Positions 34,239-43,949 of a stretch of 64,000 nt of DNA are shown in pieces. Each line of letters starts with the position of its first letter. The first letter of the stretch is position 1. The translations under genes were made by a program, and so were the position numbers. The DNA lies in assembly GCF_000092905.1 (NCBI RefSeq), contig NC_014098.1:1116001-1180000 (forward strand), read 5' to 3'. Below the pieces are notes generated by a model. The model was not told the DNA's origin, did no database searches, and saw only the letters and a program-made list of their open reading frames with translations. This DNA is from Kyrpidia tusciae DSM 2912 (GTDB lineage: Bacteria > Bacillota > Bacilli > Kyrpidiales > Kyrpidiaceae).

Positions 34239-36965
34239 ATGGCGAAGGACGATGGCATGCGGGCGGGGTCAAGGGCTGAATATGTGGAACCGCTTATACC
34301 CCAGGATGCTCCGGGGGCAGGCCGGGTGATCCTCCGGGATGGCCGGACGGCCCTACTCCGGTCGGTGGACGGGATGGATGACAGATTACGGGCGTTCGTG
34401 CGCCGGGAGACGGGCGATGTCCGATTGCAGCGGCTGTTCGGCGTCGAAGATGGGGCCGACGGGTCCGGGGCACGGACCCTTCTCGGGGTCTTTCAGGGGG
34501 ACAGGGATGAGCACGGTCTCATCGCTGTGGGGGGGTGGTTTCAGTCCGACCTCTCGAAGCCGTCGGCAGAGGTGGGGTTTTTGGTCCGGAAAGACAAGCG
34601 GGGACTGGGTCTTGGCACGATCTTGCTGGAACAGCTGGCGCTGATGGCGCTTCGGCGGGGCCTGGACTTTTTCACTGCGACGGTGGACCCGGACAATTGC
34701 GAGATGCTGCAGGTGTTTCAAGACAGTGGGTTTGAAATCAAGACGGAGGAAAAAGGTGCTCCATTGCGCCTGGGTTTTGCCATTCGCCCGAACCGCCGCA
34801 GTGTGGAAGGGGCAGAGAGGCGGGAGCGAATCGCCACCGTCGCCTCCCTTCGGCCCTTTTTTCAACCCAAGAGCGTCGCGGTGATCGGTGCTTCGAGGAA
34901 TCCGGACGCCATCGGGAGGCGGATCTTTGAGTATCTGTTGATGAATCGTTTTGAAGGCCCGGTTTATCCCGTCAATCCCTCCGCCAGGGTCGTCGGCTCA
35001 GTGCCGGCCTACCCATCGGTGTCGGCACTTCCGGAGAAGGTGGATCTGGCGGTGATTGCGGTCCCCCGAGATGCGGTGATCCCCACTGTTGAAGAGTGCG
35101 GGCGGGCGGGGGTTCGGGCGGTGGTGGTCATCACAGCGGGATTCGCCGAAACGGGAGCCGAGGGTCGGGCCATGCAGGCTCAGTTGATCGAAACGGCCCG
35201 GGGTTATGGGATGCGGGTCGTGGGGCCGAATTGCCTCGGGCTCTTGAACGCATATCCGAAGATTCGCTTGAACGCCAGTTTCTCGCCGATTTTCCCACCC
35301 TATGGTCCGGTGTCCATGTCTTCTCAAAGCGGAGCTTTGGGGATCGCCATTTTGCAATATGCGGCGGAGATGGGACTCGGCATGTCGAATTTTGTCAGTG
35401 TGGGGAACAAAGCGGACGTTTCAGGGAATGATCTTCTGGAGTATTGGGAAGAGGATCCGAACACCGGGTTGATCCTTCTGTACCTGGAGTCCTTTGGCAA
35501 CCCCCGCCGGTTCTCCCGGATCGCCCGGCGGGTGGGACGGAAAAAGCCAGTGCTCGTGGTGAAAAGCGGGCGGACGGAAGTGGGGCACCGGGCGGCGGGG
35601 TCACACACGGCGGCTTTGGCGGCGAACGAGACGATGGTGGACGCCCTATTCGAACAAGCCGGGGTGATCCGAGCGGACACTTTGGAAGAGATGTTCGACA
35701 TCGCGGCATTGCTGGCATACCAGCCGCTGCCTGCCGGGAAACGGATCGCGGTGGTCACGAACGCCGGAGGGCCGGGAATTTTGGCGGCCGACGTTCTGGC
35801 GGGCATGGGGTTAAGCCTGCCCGAAACCTCTCCGGAGTTGCAGAAGAGGTTGGGCGAGGTGCTGCCAGCCACGGCGAGCCGCAGGAATCCCATCGACATG
35901 ATTGCCTCGGCCACGGCGGACCAGTATCGACGAGTCCTCGAAGAAATCCTGGCCAGTCCCGAATACGATGCGGTCATTGTGATTTTCCTTCCGGTGGGAC
36001 TGACCGCAACGGAAGAGGTCGCCCAGAACATCACCGATGCCCTGGGAACGATGCGTGACCGAGGGATTTTAAAACCTGTGGCCACGGTGCTGATGGGCCA
36101 GAGCGTGCCCGCCGCCCTCCGGGTCGGGGACATGTTGATCCCGAATTATCGCTTCCCCGAGGGTGCCGCCCGGGCTCTGGCCCGGGCCTACCGATACGCG
36201 GTGTGGCGCGCTACCCCGGAGGGAATCATTCCTGATTTTGATGATCTCGATGTTGACCGGGCCCGGGCGTTGATCAAAGAACAACTGGCTGCTGGTGCCA
36301 GTTGGCTGGACCCCGGGACAATCGCCGATCTTTTCACCTGTTTCGGCCTGCCCTGGGCCGGGGGCCGGGTGGCGGCAACGCCGGAAGAGGCGGCGGCGCT
36401 GGCTCGGGAGATCGGCTTTCCAGTCGTGGTGAAAATGGTCTCCCGCACGCTCCTCCATAAATCGGAATGGGGCGGGGTGGTGCTTGGACTGACGGACGGG
36501 GAGGCCGTCCGTGCCGCTTGCCAGGGTATCCGTGAGCGGCTTGCCCAGGCCGGAAGGGAGAATGAGTTGGACGGGTTCCTGGTGCAGCCGATGATTCAGG
36601 GTGGGGTGGAACTGATGGTGGGGGTGACCACCGATCCCCAGTTCGGCCCGCTGATCGCTTTCGGTCTCGGAGGGATTTACGTCGAAGTGCTTCGGGATGT
36701 GGTGTTTCGGGTCACGCCCCTGACAGATCGCGGGGCCAGGGAGATGGTCCGGGGCATCCGGGGCTATCGGCTGCTTGAAGGTTACCGGGGTCATGCCGCG
36801 GCCGATATTCCGGCGGTGGAGGACCTGCTCCTCCGCCTGTCCCGCATGGTGGAGGAGTTGCCCGAAGTGGTGGAGCTCGACCTCAACCCGGTGATGGCCC
36901 TGGAGCCCGGCCGGGGGTGCCGAATTGTGGACGCCCGGGTGCGGGTCGCCCGGGCCAGTCGGTAA
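34239..36965 (+). CDS. GNAT acetyltransferase fused to NDP-forming acyl-CoA synthetase (Pat-like)
   Basis: 908 residues. An N-terminal GNAT domain (about 1-165; VRKDKRGLGLGTILLEQLAL is the acetyl-CoA pyrophosphate loop) precedes a full ADP-forming acyl-CoA synthetase part: CoA-binding (VAVIGASRNPDAIGRRI), the phospho-His region (RAAGSHTAAL) and a C-terminal ATP-grasp domain (FPVVVKMVSRTLLHKSEWGG). In Salmonella Pat the GNAT domain is C-terminal and the enzyme acetylates acetyl-CoA synthetase. Here the domain order is reversed, as in some Gram-positive and actinobacterial versions. The His is kept, so synthetase activity is not excluded. Start 34239 follows AAAGGGTGGG; ATG 34194 is in frame. 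Confidence 0.85.
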   Translation: MAKDDGMRAGSRAEYVEPLIPQDAPGAGRVILRDGRTALLRSVDGMDDRLRAFVRRETGDVRLQRLFGVEDGADGSGARTLLGVFQGDRDEHGLIAVGGWFQSDLSKPSAEVGFLVRKDKRGLGLGTILLEQLALMALRRGLDFFTATVDPDNCEMLQVFQDSGFEIKTEEKGAPLRLGFAIRPNRRSVEGAERRERIATVASLRPFFQPKSVAVIGASRNPDAIGRRIFEYLLMNRFEGPVYPVNPSARVVGSVPAYPSVSALPEKVDLAVIAVPRDAVIPTVEECGRAGVRAVVVITAGFAETGAEGRAMQAQLIETARGYGMRVVGPNCLGLLNAYPKIRLNASFSPIFPPYGPVSMSSQSGALGIAILQYAAEMGLGMSNFVSVGNKADVSGNDLLEYWEEDPNTGLILLYLESFGNPRRFSRIARRVGRKKPVLVVKSGRTEVGHRAAGSHTAALAANETMVDALFEQAGVIRADTLEEMFDIAALLAYQPLPAGKRIAVVTNAGGPGILAADVLAGMGLSLPETSPELQKRLGEVLPATASRRNPIDMIASATADQYRRVLEEILASPEYDAVIVIFLPVGLTATEEVAQNITDALGTMRDRGILKPVATVLMGQSVPAALRVGDMLIPNYRFPEGAARALARAYRYAVWRATPEGIIPDFDDLDVDRARALIKEQLAAGASWLDPGTIADLFTCFGLPWAGGRVAATPEEAAALAREIGFPVVVKMVSRTLLHKSEWGGVVLGLTDGEAVRAACQGIRERLAQAGRENELDGFLVQPMIQGGVELMVGVTTDPQFGPLIAFGLGGIYVEVLRDVVFRVTPLTDRGAREMVRGIRGYRLLEGYRGHAAADIPAVEDLLLRLSRMVEELPEVVELDLNPVMALEPGRGCRIVDARVRVARASR

Positions 36966-37238
36966 TCATCGCCGAATGGTGAACGTTTGATCGGTCAAGG
37001 GCACATCCAGGGACCTGATTTCCACGAGGTCCACCCGGGATCCGGGTGGGCCTTTTTTGACGGCGCGGACAAAGGCTTCCATAGCCTCCGCGGAGCCCGC
37101 GGCGTTGATTTCCACGGTACCCTCGGGATGATTTCGCACCCATCCGCGGATGTTGAGGTTGGCGGCCTGTCTCGCGGTGTAGGCGCGAAACCCCACGCCC
37201 TGGACTTTGCCATGGACCACGAGGTGTTGGTGAATCAT
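36966..37238 (-). CDS. acyP: Acylphosphatase
   Basis: 90 residues. VHGKVQGVGFRAYTARQAA carries the catalytic Arg, and IRGWVRNHPEGTVEI the catalytic Asn. It hydrolyses acyl phosphates such as carbamoyl or acetyl phosphate. Start 37238 follows GGGAGGGTCATACGG. Convergent with, and abutting, the synthetase gene. Confidence 0.92.
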   Translation of the reverse strand: MIHQHLVVHGKVQGVGFRAYTARQAANLNIRGWVRNHPEGTVEINAAGSAEAMEAFVRAVKKGPPGSRVDLVEIRSLDVPLTDQTFTIRR

Positions 37239-37360
37239 CCGTATGACCCTCCCTACCTCAAATTTTCGGGGTGCCGGTGATAACGACGGTTCGGAATTCT
37301 TTCCCAAATCCTCCTCTGATCTTATAATACAGGTACGCGCTTTGGAAGGGGAGAGGCGGC

Positions 37361-37891
37361 ATGCAAATGCTCTTCAGCCACCTATGGGCGGCGGTGGGTG
37401 ATGGGTGGACGATCCTTTTTACGGCCATCCGGGTCACCGTGGTGTATGTTGTGCTCCTGGGTGTCCTCCGCTGGATGGGGCGACGTCTTCTCGGGCAGAT
37501 GACCCCCTTTGATCTGGTGACTCTCCTTCTGCTGTCCAACGCTGTACAAAATGCGATGATCGGCCCGGATAATTCGCTGGTCGGCGGCCTCCTCGGGGCA
37601 TTGATTCTGTTGGCCTGGAACCGGGTGATCAGCCGCCGGACGAAGCTTCGGCGGTTTTTTGAAGGGGCCCCCGTTGTGTTGATCACCCGGGGCCGGGTGG
37701 TAGAGGAACATCTTCGCCGGGAAGGGATCGATCTGGAGGAGCTTCTTGCGGCCTTGAGGGAGCACGGGGTGGACCGGATCGACGCTGTGGATGCGGCTGT
37801 TTTGGAGATGGACGGCACCATCTCGGTTATCCCGCAAAGTTCGCCGACGATCCACCGGTTGCGCAAGGTGCGTTCCAGTCGCAATCGGTAG
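37361..37891 (+). CDS. DUF421 membrane protein (YetF/YkjA-like)
   Basis: 176 residues. Two to three N-terminal membrane helices (VTVVYVVLLGVLRWMG, DLVTLLLLSNAVQNAMI, LLGALILLAW) precede a soluble domain with VVLITRGRVVEEHLRREGID and DAVLEMDGTISVIP. The family is common in spore-forming Bacilli and has no settled function; some members affect spore permeability. GGAAGGGGAG lies before the ATG. Confidence 0.85.
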   Translation: MQMLFSHLWAAVGDGWTILFTAIRVTVVYVVLLGVLRWMGRRLLGQMTPFDLVTLLLLSNAVQNAMIGPDNSLVGGLLGALILLAWNRVISRRTKLRRFFEGAPVVLITRGRVVEEHLRREGIDLEELLAALREHGVDRIDAVDAAVLEMDGTISVIPQSSPTIHRLRKVRSSRNR

Positions 37892-38376
37892 GTGAAGATA
37901 GATTTCGCAGTTCCATTTTCAACCCAGTCTTCACGGGTTGACGTCGCTGTTGTTGGTTTTCCTAGGGGGCCCGGGAAAATGTTGGTGGGGATTCTGCTCG
38001 ACCTGCTGCCGATTGCCGCTGGCGTTCTGGTACGGCCCTCGCTACTCGTTGCAATCCTTGTGACGGGAAGAATGTAGAACATATCTTGTATTGTCAACTA
38101 AACTGTCAAAATCCCAGGGTGTCTGTTCCCGGGATTATTTTAAAGGTCATATTTTTCGAACAAATATCAAAAAGGGGTGGCTTTGCCCGGTTTCCATTGA
38201 CCCAGACCAGAACAGCCCGGCTTCACACTTGGTGACTTACCGGCCTGTTTGTTAGGATAAAGAGAGAGTGGTTCCGTGTACTGAACCGGCGAGATGGCGC
38301 CCGGTGGAATAGGAGAATCGAAAGTGAACACGGCAACCAACCGCCTCGGCGGGCGTTCGGAAAGGATGAGAGGGAC
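37892..38376. other. 485-bp gap, no convincing gene
   Basis: The only clear element is a hairpin AATCCC/GGGATT (38110-38136) followed by an AT-rich stretch, probably the end of the DUF421 transcript. A 61-codon frame at 37892 lacks a ribosome site and is not called. Confidence 0.5.
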
Positions 38377-39204
38377 ATGGAAACGAGGAATATGGCGTTG
38401 GTGCTCCAGGTCGCGGAGCGGGCGGCGGAGGCGGCGGGGGAGTTGATCCGGCAGTGGTCCGGCCGGCCGGAGGTGGTGGATACGAAAAGCGGGCCGCACG
38501 ATTTGGTGACCGAGATGGATCGGCGGTGCGAAAGTGTCATTCGGAAAACGATCGAGGAAGCTTTCCCGGGTGATTTTATCCTGGGAGAGGAAACGGTGGC
38601 CCAATATGGCGGGACAGGGGCTGTTCTTGAGGCCGGTCATGATGACCTATGGGTGGTGGATCCCATCGACGGCACGACCAATTTCGTCGCGGGGATCCCC
38701 TTTTGTTCTGTGTCCATAGCCTACGCGCACCGGGGCATCCTGGAGGTGGGGATGGTCTATCACCCGTACCTGAAAGAAACGTTCAGTGCGGTTCGGAGCG
38801 GTGGGGCCTTTTTGAACGGCCGACCGATCCGAGTTTCATCCGCCTCGACCCTGTCCGAGAGCGTCCTCGGGACCGGTTTTCCTTCAGGAGAACACGCCCG
38901 GGCGGTAAACACCAAAGGGATGGTGGATCTGGTCCCTCGGTGTCGAAACATCCGGACGCTGGGGTCCGCCGCTTTGCACTTGGCTTACGTGGCCTGTGGC
39001 CGGTTGACGGGGTTTTGGGAAACTCATCTAAATCCCTGGGACATGGCAGCAGGGGCCCTGCTTGTCCAGGAAGCAGGTGGCCAAGTCACAGATATCGAAG
39101 GGCGTCCGTATACATTAGAGGTCAGGCACGTGGTGGGCACAAACGGCCTCATTCACGGCGAACTTCTCGGCCGGTTAAAAGGGGCCATGGCGGCGGAAAT
39201 TTAG
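38377..39204 (+). CDS. Inositol monophosphatase family protein
   Basis: 275 residues. VTEMDRRCE, GEET, DPIDGTTNFVAGIPF and WDMAAGALLVQEAGG are the metal and substrate motifs of the Mg-dependent IMPase/SuhB family. Substrates may be inositol phosphate, fructose-1,6-bisphosphate, NADP or histidinol phosphate; sequence alone does not decide. GGATGAGAGG precedes the ATG. Confidence 0.88.
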   Translation: METRNMALVLQVAERAAEAAGELIRQWSGRPEVVDTKSGPHDLVTEMDRRCESVIRKTIEEAFPGDFILGEETVAQYGGTGAVLEAGHDDLWVVDPIDGTTNFVAGIPFCSVSIAYAHRGILEVGMVYHPYLKETFSAVRSGGAFLNGRPIRVSSASTLSESVLGTGFPSGEHARAVNTKGMVDLVPRCRNIRTLGSAALHLAYVACGRLTGFWETHLNPWDMAAGALLVQEAGGQVTDIEGRPYTLEVRHVVGTNGLIHGELLGRLKGAMAAEI

Positions 39205-39280
39205 AGGTCCAAGTCGAAAAGTACGATGGGAAGGTACAATAATCATAAAGAGAGAGACGGGCCGCGAAGGAGGGATGAAG

Positions 39281-40087
39281 ATGGCGATCGGATTGGCGCT
39301 AGGGGGCGGGGCGGTTCGAGGGCTTGCCCATATCGGCGTGCTCAAGGTCCTGAAACGTCGCGGGATCCCGGTGGATTTTATCGCCGGCACCAGCATCGGG
39401 GGAGCGGTGGGCGGCCTTGTGGCGGCGGGAATCGATATCGAAGAAATCGAGGATTTTATCCTGTCCCGGCGGTGGTACCGGCTGGTGGACGTCGGGGTGG
39501 GAAAAGGCGGGATTTTGTCGGGAAATCGGCTTCGGGGCGCCCTGGTGGAACTCATGAAGCAAAAAGGGCTCGATAACATGCGCATCGAGCAGTTGCCCAT
39601 TCCCTTCCGGGCTGTGTCGGTGGATTTGGTTACCGGTAAACCCTTTGTATGGGAGCGGGGGAGGCTGATTCTCGCCATCCGGGCCACCACATCGATCCCG
39701 GGGATTTTCGCACCGGTGGCGTATAAGGGCATGGTCCTGGTGGACGGAGGAGTTTTGAACAACCTGCCGGCGGATTTGGTGCGCCAGGCGGGGGTGGACC
39801 GGGTGATCGCCGTGGATGTGGAGCGGGAGCACGAGACCCGGGAGCCGCGGAACATGCTGGAGGTGCTGTACCGCTCGTACACGATCATGTCCGTGGCTTT
39901 GCGCCGGTCGAATCTCCGCTACGCCGACTTGGTGCTTCGTCCGGAGGTGGGGCGGATCCTGGCTCTGGACGTCACGAAAATGAAAGAATGCGTGGATGCG
40001 GGGGAGCAGGAGGCGGAACGCCACATTGAGGAGATCCGGGGTTGGGTTTCTCAACCCCTTTGTCCCAGTCGGCCGAGCCCGGTATAA
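39281..40087 (+). CDS. Patatin-like phospholipase family protein
   Basis: 268 residues. Oxyanion hole GLALGGGAVRGLAHIG, nucleophile GTSIGG (GxSxG) and Asp partner in VDGGVLNNLPADLV define the Ser-Asp dyad hydrolase family (RssA/YlbK-like). It may hydrolyse membrane lipids. ATG 39281 has AAGGAGG seven bases upstream; ATG 39275 is too near that site. Confidence 0.9.
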   Translation: MAIGLALGGGAVRGLAHIGVLKVLKRRGIPVDFIAGTSIGGAVGGLVAAGIDIEEIEDFILSRRWYRLVDVGVGKGGILSGNRLRGALVELMKQKGLDNMRIEQLPIPFRAVSVDLVTGKPFVWERGRLILAIRATTSIPGIFAPVAYKGMVLVDGGVLNNLPADLVRQAGVDRVIAVDVEREHETREPRNMLEVLYRSYTIMSVALRRSNLRYADLVLRPEVGRILALDVTKMKECVDAGEQEAERHIEEIRGWVSQPLCPSRPSPV

Positions 40088-40115
40088 TTGGGAGGGCAGA
40101 TGAGAGGACGGGAGG

Positions 40116-41159
40116 GTGAGACCGTTGATCCGACCCGCCGTAAAAAAGGCGCTGGCGGCCGCCGTTGCGGGGTTGATCATCGCTGCCGGTGTTGGCGGTT
40201 GGGCCTGGTTTCGGCCCACGGCCGCGGGAGCCCCGGTGGTGGTGGTCATTCGTCCGGGGTCGTCAGTGAGCGATATCGCCGATGAGTTGCAGCGGGCCGG
40301 ACTGGTACGTCATGCGTCGGCATTCCAGGTTTACGTATGGGGCAGGCGATTGGCCCCGCAGTTGAAAGCTGGGCGGTATCAGTTTGTCCCCGGGACAAGC
40401 ATTCCGACCTTGGCTTGGGCCATTGCTGAAGGCAAAGTGAGCCCGGATACGGTAAGGGTCACGATACCTGAGGGATTCACGGTTGAGAAAATCGCCGACC
40501 TCCTGCAAGCTCAAGGAGTGTGTTCGAAAGCGGAATTTCTACGCGAAGTGGACCACGGTCAGTTCAACGGGGCGATTCTCGCCTCCATTCCCAAAGGGGC
40601 ACCGATGCAACATCGGCTGGAAGGGTATTTGTTTCCTGATACCTATTTTTGGGAAAAACACAGCCCGGCCCATCAGGTGATTCAAGATATGATTGACAAC
40701 CTGGCCGCTCACATTCCCCAGGACTGGATTCGGACGGCAGAGGCCAGGGGGGAGAGCTGGCACGCGGTGATGACGGTGGCCTCGATGGTGGAGCGGGAAG
40801 CGAAAGTCCCGGCGGAGCGCCCGCAGATAGCCGGAGTGATTTATAATCGTTTGCGCAGCCGGCCGCCGATGCCTTTACAGGTGGATGCGACGGTGGAGTA
40901 TGCGGTGGGTTATAAACCGGTGTTGACCTATCAAGATCTCGAGGTGGACAGCCCGTTCAATACCTATATCCACATCGGATTGCCTCCAGGTCCTATCGCG
41001 AATCCGGGATTAGATTCGATCCGGGCCGCCGTTTTTCCGGCGACAAACGATTACTATTACTATGTTGCAAAAGGGGATGGATCCGGAGCGCATTATTTTG
41101 CGCGGACCTATGCGGAACATCTTCAGAATGAGGAGAAGGCCCAGGGATCTTCGCCATAG
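40116..41159 (+). CDS. mltG: Endolytic transglycosylase MltG
   Basis: 347 residues. One N-terminal membrane helix (about 10-32), a LysM-like subdomain (VVIRPGSSVSDIADELQRAG) and the YceG domain with LEGYLFPDTYF, the catalytic Glu in SMVEREAKV and VDATVEYAVG. MltG cuts nascent peptidoglycan at the membrane and sets strand length. GTG start with ACGGGAGG upstream. It is followed at a short distance by udk, an arrangement seen in other Bacilli. Confidence 0.92.
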   Translation: MRPLIRPAVKKALAAAVAGLIIAAGVGGWAWFRPTAAGAPVVVVIRPGSSVSDIADELQRAGLVRHASAFQVYVWGRRLAPQLKAGRYQFVPGTSIPTLAWAIAEGKVSPDTVRVTIPEGFTVEKIADLLQAQGVCSKAEFLREVDHGQFNGAILASIPKGAPMQHRLEGYLFPDTYFWEKHSPAHQVIQDMIDNLAAHIPQDWIRTAEARGESWHAVMTVASMVEREAKVPAERPQIAGVIYNRLRSRPPMPLQVDATVEYAVGYKPVLTYQDLEVDSPFNTYIHIGLPPGPIANPGLDSIRAAVFPATNDYYYYVAKGDGSGAHYFARTYAEHLQNEEKAQGSSP

Positions 41160-41275
41160 CCCGGGGACTGGCAAAGTGAGGGCATAGGATGAAAAAAGAG
41201 TCGTATATGTCTGCACATCCGGGAATGAGGGAGGGAACGAAGACAGGGGAGCACCGCCGACCAGGGAGGGCGGAA

Positions 41276-41938
41276 ATGCGGTCACCGGGCCCTGGGCCCA
41301 AGCGGAGGCGGCCGGTGCTGATCGGGATCGCCGGGGGGACCGGATCGGGGAAGTCGACCGTGGCCCGGGCCATCGCCCGGCATATTCACAGGAGAAACTT
41401 GGCCATCGTTGAACAAGACGCGTACTATCGCGATCAAAGCCATTTGCCATTAGAAGAGCGTAAGCGGGTAAACTACGACCATCCGGATGCCTTCGACAGT
41501 GACCTGCTGTTCGACCACGTCTGCAAACTTTTGCGGAGGCAGCCCATCGAGAAACCCGTGTACTCCTTTGAGCAGCACGTTCGCCTTCCGGAGACGGTTC
41601 ATGTGGAGGCCCGGGACGTCATTGTGTTGGAGGGGATCCTCGTACTGGACGATAAACGGCTAAGGGATTTGATGGACATTAAGATCTATGTGGACACCGA
41701 TCCCGACGTCCGGGTGATCCGGCGCATTTTGCGGGATATTCGCTACCGGGGCCGAACCATTGAGGCGGTCATCCATCAATATCTCACGGTGGTGCGCCCG
41801 ATGCACCTGGAGTTTGTCGAGCCGACGAAGCGGTACGCCGACCTGATTATCCCCGAAGGCGGCCGGAATGAGGTGGCGGTGGACATTCTGGTGGCCAAGA
41901 TTCGCTCCATGATCGGCCGGATCGATTCCCGCTGTTAG
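41276..41938 (+). CDS. udk: Uridine kinase
   Basis: 220 residues. P-loop [12 protein letters not shown], then [13 protein letters not shown] and [13 protein letters not shown] are the nucleoside-binding motifs; [22 protein letters not shown] is the lid. It phosphorylates uridine and cytidine in pyrimidine salvage. ATG 41276 was selected because GGGAGGGCGG precedes it and the length fits the family (about 210); a start at 41189 would add 29 unusual residues. Confidence 0.93.
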   Translation: MRSPGPGPKRRRPVLIGIAGGTGSGKSTVARAIARHIHRRNLAIVEQDAYYRDQSHLPLEERKRVNYDHPDAFDSDLLFDHVCKLLRRQPIEKPVYSFEQHVRLPETVHVEARDVIVLEGILVLDDKRLRDLMDIKIYVDTDPDVRVIRRILRDIRYRGRTIEAVIHQYLTVVRPMHLEFVEPTKRYADLIIPEGGRNEVAVDILVAKIRSMIGRIDSRC

Positions 41939-41983
41939 TCGTGGGTCAGATCGGCCGCGGTATCCATCCTTGGGCCGGAGGCG

Positions 41984-43504
41984 TTGTTCGTGGCTTCGCG
42001 ACTCGTTAGAGCTCGGCGGGGGGCGACGCTCGCCATCGCGGGGCTTGTTGCCCTGGCGCTTTTTGGATTCGGATTCATTTCGCTCGCTCCTTATTGGATC
42101 GATCTCTTTCGTCCGGCACCGATGCCGCCCGTGGTGGACGAAAGGGATTTTGGCGATCGGATCATGTACATAGCTCCGCACCCGGACGATGAGTCCTTGG
42201 GCGGAGGAGGGCTGATCCAACGGCTTGTGGCCCAGGGGAAGCAGGTCTTCGTCGTGTTCATGACGGTGGGGGATGGTTACCGGCGAGCGGCGGAAGAAGC
42301 TTTTCATGTATTCCCCGCCACGCCCGCGGACCTGAGGCGGCTGGGGGTTTTTCGTCACGGCGAAGCGTTGGCGGCCCTTCGGCGTCTGGGGGTATCTTCG
42401 GAGAATGTCGTATTCTTTGGCTTCCCGGACGGGGGCCTTTCGCCGATGTGGGAGGTTCATTGGTCTGACGATGACCCGGTCCGGGGACCCAACGGCGCCA
42501 CCCGGGCGCCGTACCCTTTCGCCTATCAGCCGGATCGACCGTACAGTGGCAGCGCTGCGGTGGCGAAGTTGGAGGCGGTTTTGCAACGGTTTCAGCCCAC
42601 AGATGTGGTTTATCCGGATCCTTTTGATCAGCATCCGGACCACCTGGCGACCTCGGCCTTTGTGGTGTATACCCTGGCCAAATTGCAACAGCAAGTGAGG
42701 GAGTGGACGTATCTCGTCCACCGGGGCGATTACCCAGTGCCCTGGACCTATGAGCCAAAATGGGCGTTACTGCCACCGAATTCCTTGGTTGCCGTCGGGG
42801 TGCACTGGCTGGCTTTCCCCCTTCGCGATGAGGAGGAGGCGGGCAAATATGCCGGCATCTCGCAGCACGTTTCCCAAGTGCGGACCATTGGCCCTTTTTT
42901 GCGGGCTTTCGTGCGGAGAAATGAACTTTTCGGCCGAATCGACACGCCGGTTCTCCGATCGGTGGCGGGTTTTGACCCGATGGGGGACGCCCGGGCCAGT
43001 GCGGCGGCAGGAGCGCCGAGGGAGCGCACTTGGAGTTTCATTGGCTCTGGCAGATCCGGAAACCGGGCTGAACCAGCCCCCTTGGCGCCTTATACCGTGG
43101 TGCTCGATGCGGTGGGGGATACGCTTCATCGGGAGTGGGAGGGATCCGCGGATCTTCGGGCGGTGGCATCGGTGCGCAGCGGCGGACGGTGGTACATCGG
43201 CATCCAGACCCGCAGGCGGATTGATCCGGCTGTCTCCTACGAGCTTCACCTGCGTCTGTTTCAAAAGGCGGGAGTGGGGAGAGTTGATGTTTCTGTGCGG
43301 GGCGGGGTGCCCAGGGTTCTGCCAGGATCTGCGCCATGGGATACGTTTGCCCCCGATGCCAGGGTTCTCGGTGATGTGTTGTGGCTTTCGTTTCCGGATG
43401 CGCGGCTTGCGGACACCCGAAGCTGGATGGTGGGGGTGGAGACCCAGGTGGCCGGTCACCTGGTAGATCACACTCCTTGGCGCCTGATTCGCGTTGCCTT
43501 CTAA
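41984..43504 (+). CDS. PIG-L/LmbE-family deacetylase with membrane anchor and large C-terminal part
   Basis: About 506 residues. A single hydrophobic helix near the N-terminus (ATLAIAGLVALALFGFG) may anchor or export it. The zinc deacetylase motifs are IAPHPDDESLGGGG and DPFDQHPDHLATS. The region after about residue 330 is beta-rich and not recognised. Family members deacetylate GlcNAc-linked compounds (mycothiol or bacillithiol precursors, cell-wall sugars); an outer-face location suggests a wall sugar substrate. TTG start with GGAGGCG upstream; GTG 41990 is an alternative. Confidence 0.82.
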   Translation: MFVASRLVRARRGATLAIAGLVALALFGFGFISLAPYWIDLFRPAPMPPVVDERDFGDRIMYIAPHPDDESLGGGGLIQRLVAQGKQVFVVFMTVGDGYRRAAEEAFHVFPATPADLRRLGVFRHGEALAALRRLGVSSENVVFFGFPDGGLSPMWEVHWSDDDPVRGPNGATRAPYPFAYQPDRPYSGSAAVAKLEAVLQRFQPTDVVYPDPFDQHPDHLATSAFVVYTLAKLQQQVREWTYLVHRGDYPVPWTYEPKWALLPPNSLVAVGVHWLAFPLRDEEEAGKYAGISQHVSQVRTIGPFLRAFVRRNELFGRIDTPVLRSVAGFDPMGDARASAAAGAPRERTWSFIGSGRSGNRAEPAPLAPYTVVLDAVGDTLHREWEGSADLRAVASVRSGGRWYIGIQTRRRIDPAVSYELHLRLFQKAGVGRVDVSVRGGVPRVLPGSAPWDTFAPDARVLGDVLWLSFPDARLADTRSWMVGVETQVAGHLVDHTPWRLIRVAF

Positions 43505-43639
43505 ATGGACATGGTAGATGATGGCTCCCATAAGCATAAATGGGCAGAGTTCTTGGCATAGTAATTCAGTGCTGATCTTTAGACGAGACTTGGTGGGGTA
43601 ATGCGGGGCAAACGTGCAAGGCGGCAAAAAGAAAAACAA

Positions 43640-43709
43640 CAGAAGAAAAACATCAGAAGAAAAACATCAGAAGAAAAACATCAGAAGAAAAACATCAGAA
43701 GAAAAACAT
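43640..43709 (+). repeat. Five perfect copies of a 14-bp tandem repeat
   Basis: CAGAAGAAAAACAT is repeated five times without change. It lies exactly where GerA homology starts, so it marks the scar of the lost gene part. Because the unit is not a multiple of three, gain or loss of a copy shifts frame. Confidence 0.95.
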
Positions 43710-43913
43710 CAGTTGGTTTCGCTGCGGTCCTTCGGGGTGCCGTATCTGTCCCCCCTTGCTCCCATCATGTGGCCGGACATCCAGGATGTCTTCACGAGGC
43801 CACCGTCGTGGCAGATGCGCCAGCGTCCAAAAACCATGGAGCCGGTGGATTCCATTCGGAGCGCGGAGATCCCGAGGCCCCTGCCGGGTCAGTCGGAACA
43901 AGATCCTCTCTGA
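43710..43913 (+). pseudogene. C-terminal stump of a GerA-type spore germination protein
   Basis: The frame VSLRSFGVPYLSPLAPIMWP, then DIQDVFTRPPSWQMRQRP, is the characteristic last 65 residues of GerA-family (GerKA/GerBA) receptor subunits. All preceding domains are missing and replaced by the 14-bp repeat tract. The stop (43911-43913) lies just before the gerB frame, as in an intact receptor operon. Confidence 0.8.
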
Positions 43914-43949
43914 AAGATGACGGTCGAGAATTCTGGAGGGCTTGTGTCT

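Noticed and set aside
37892-38077. 61-codon frame after the DUF421 gene
   Set aside because: Starts on the previous stop without a ribosome site; hydrophobic end is probably chance.
43640-43709. Possible CRISPR array
   Set aside because: The units are 14 bp in direct tandem with no spacers, so it is a simple tandem repeat.
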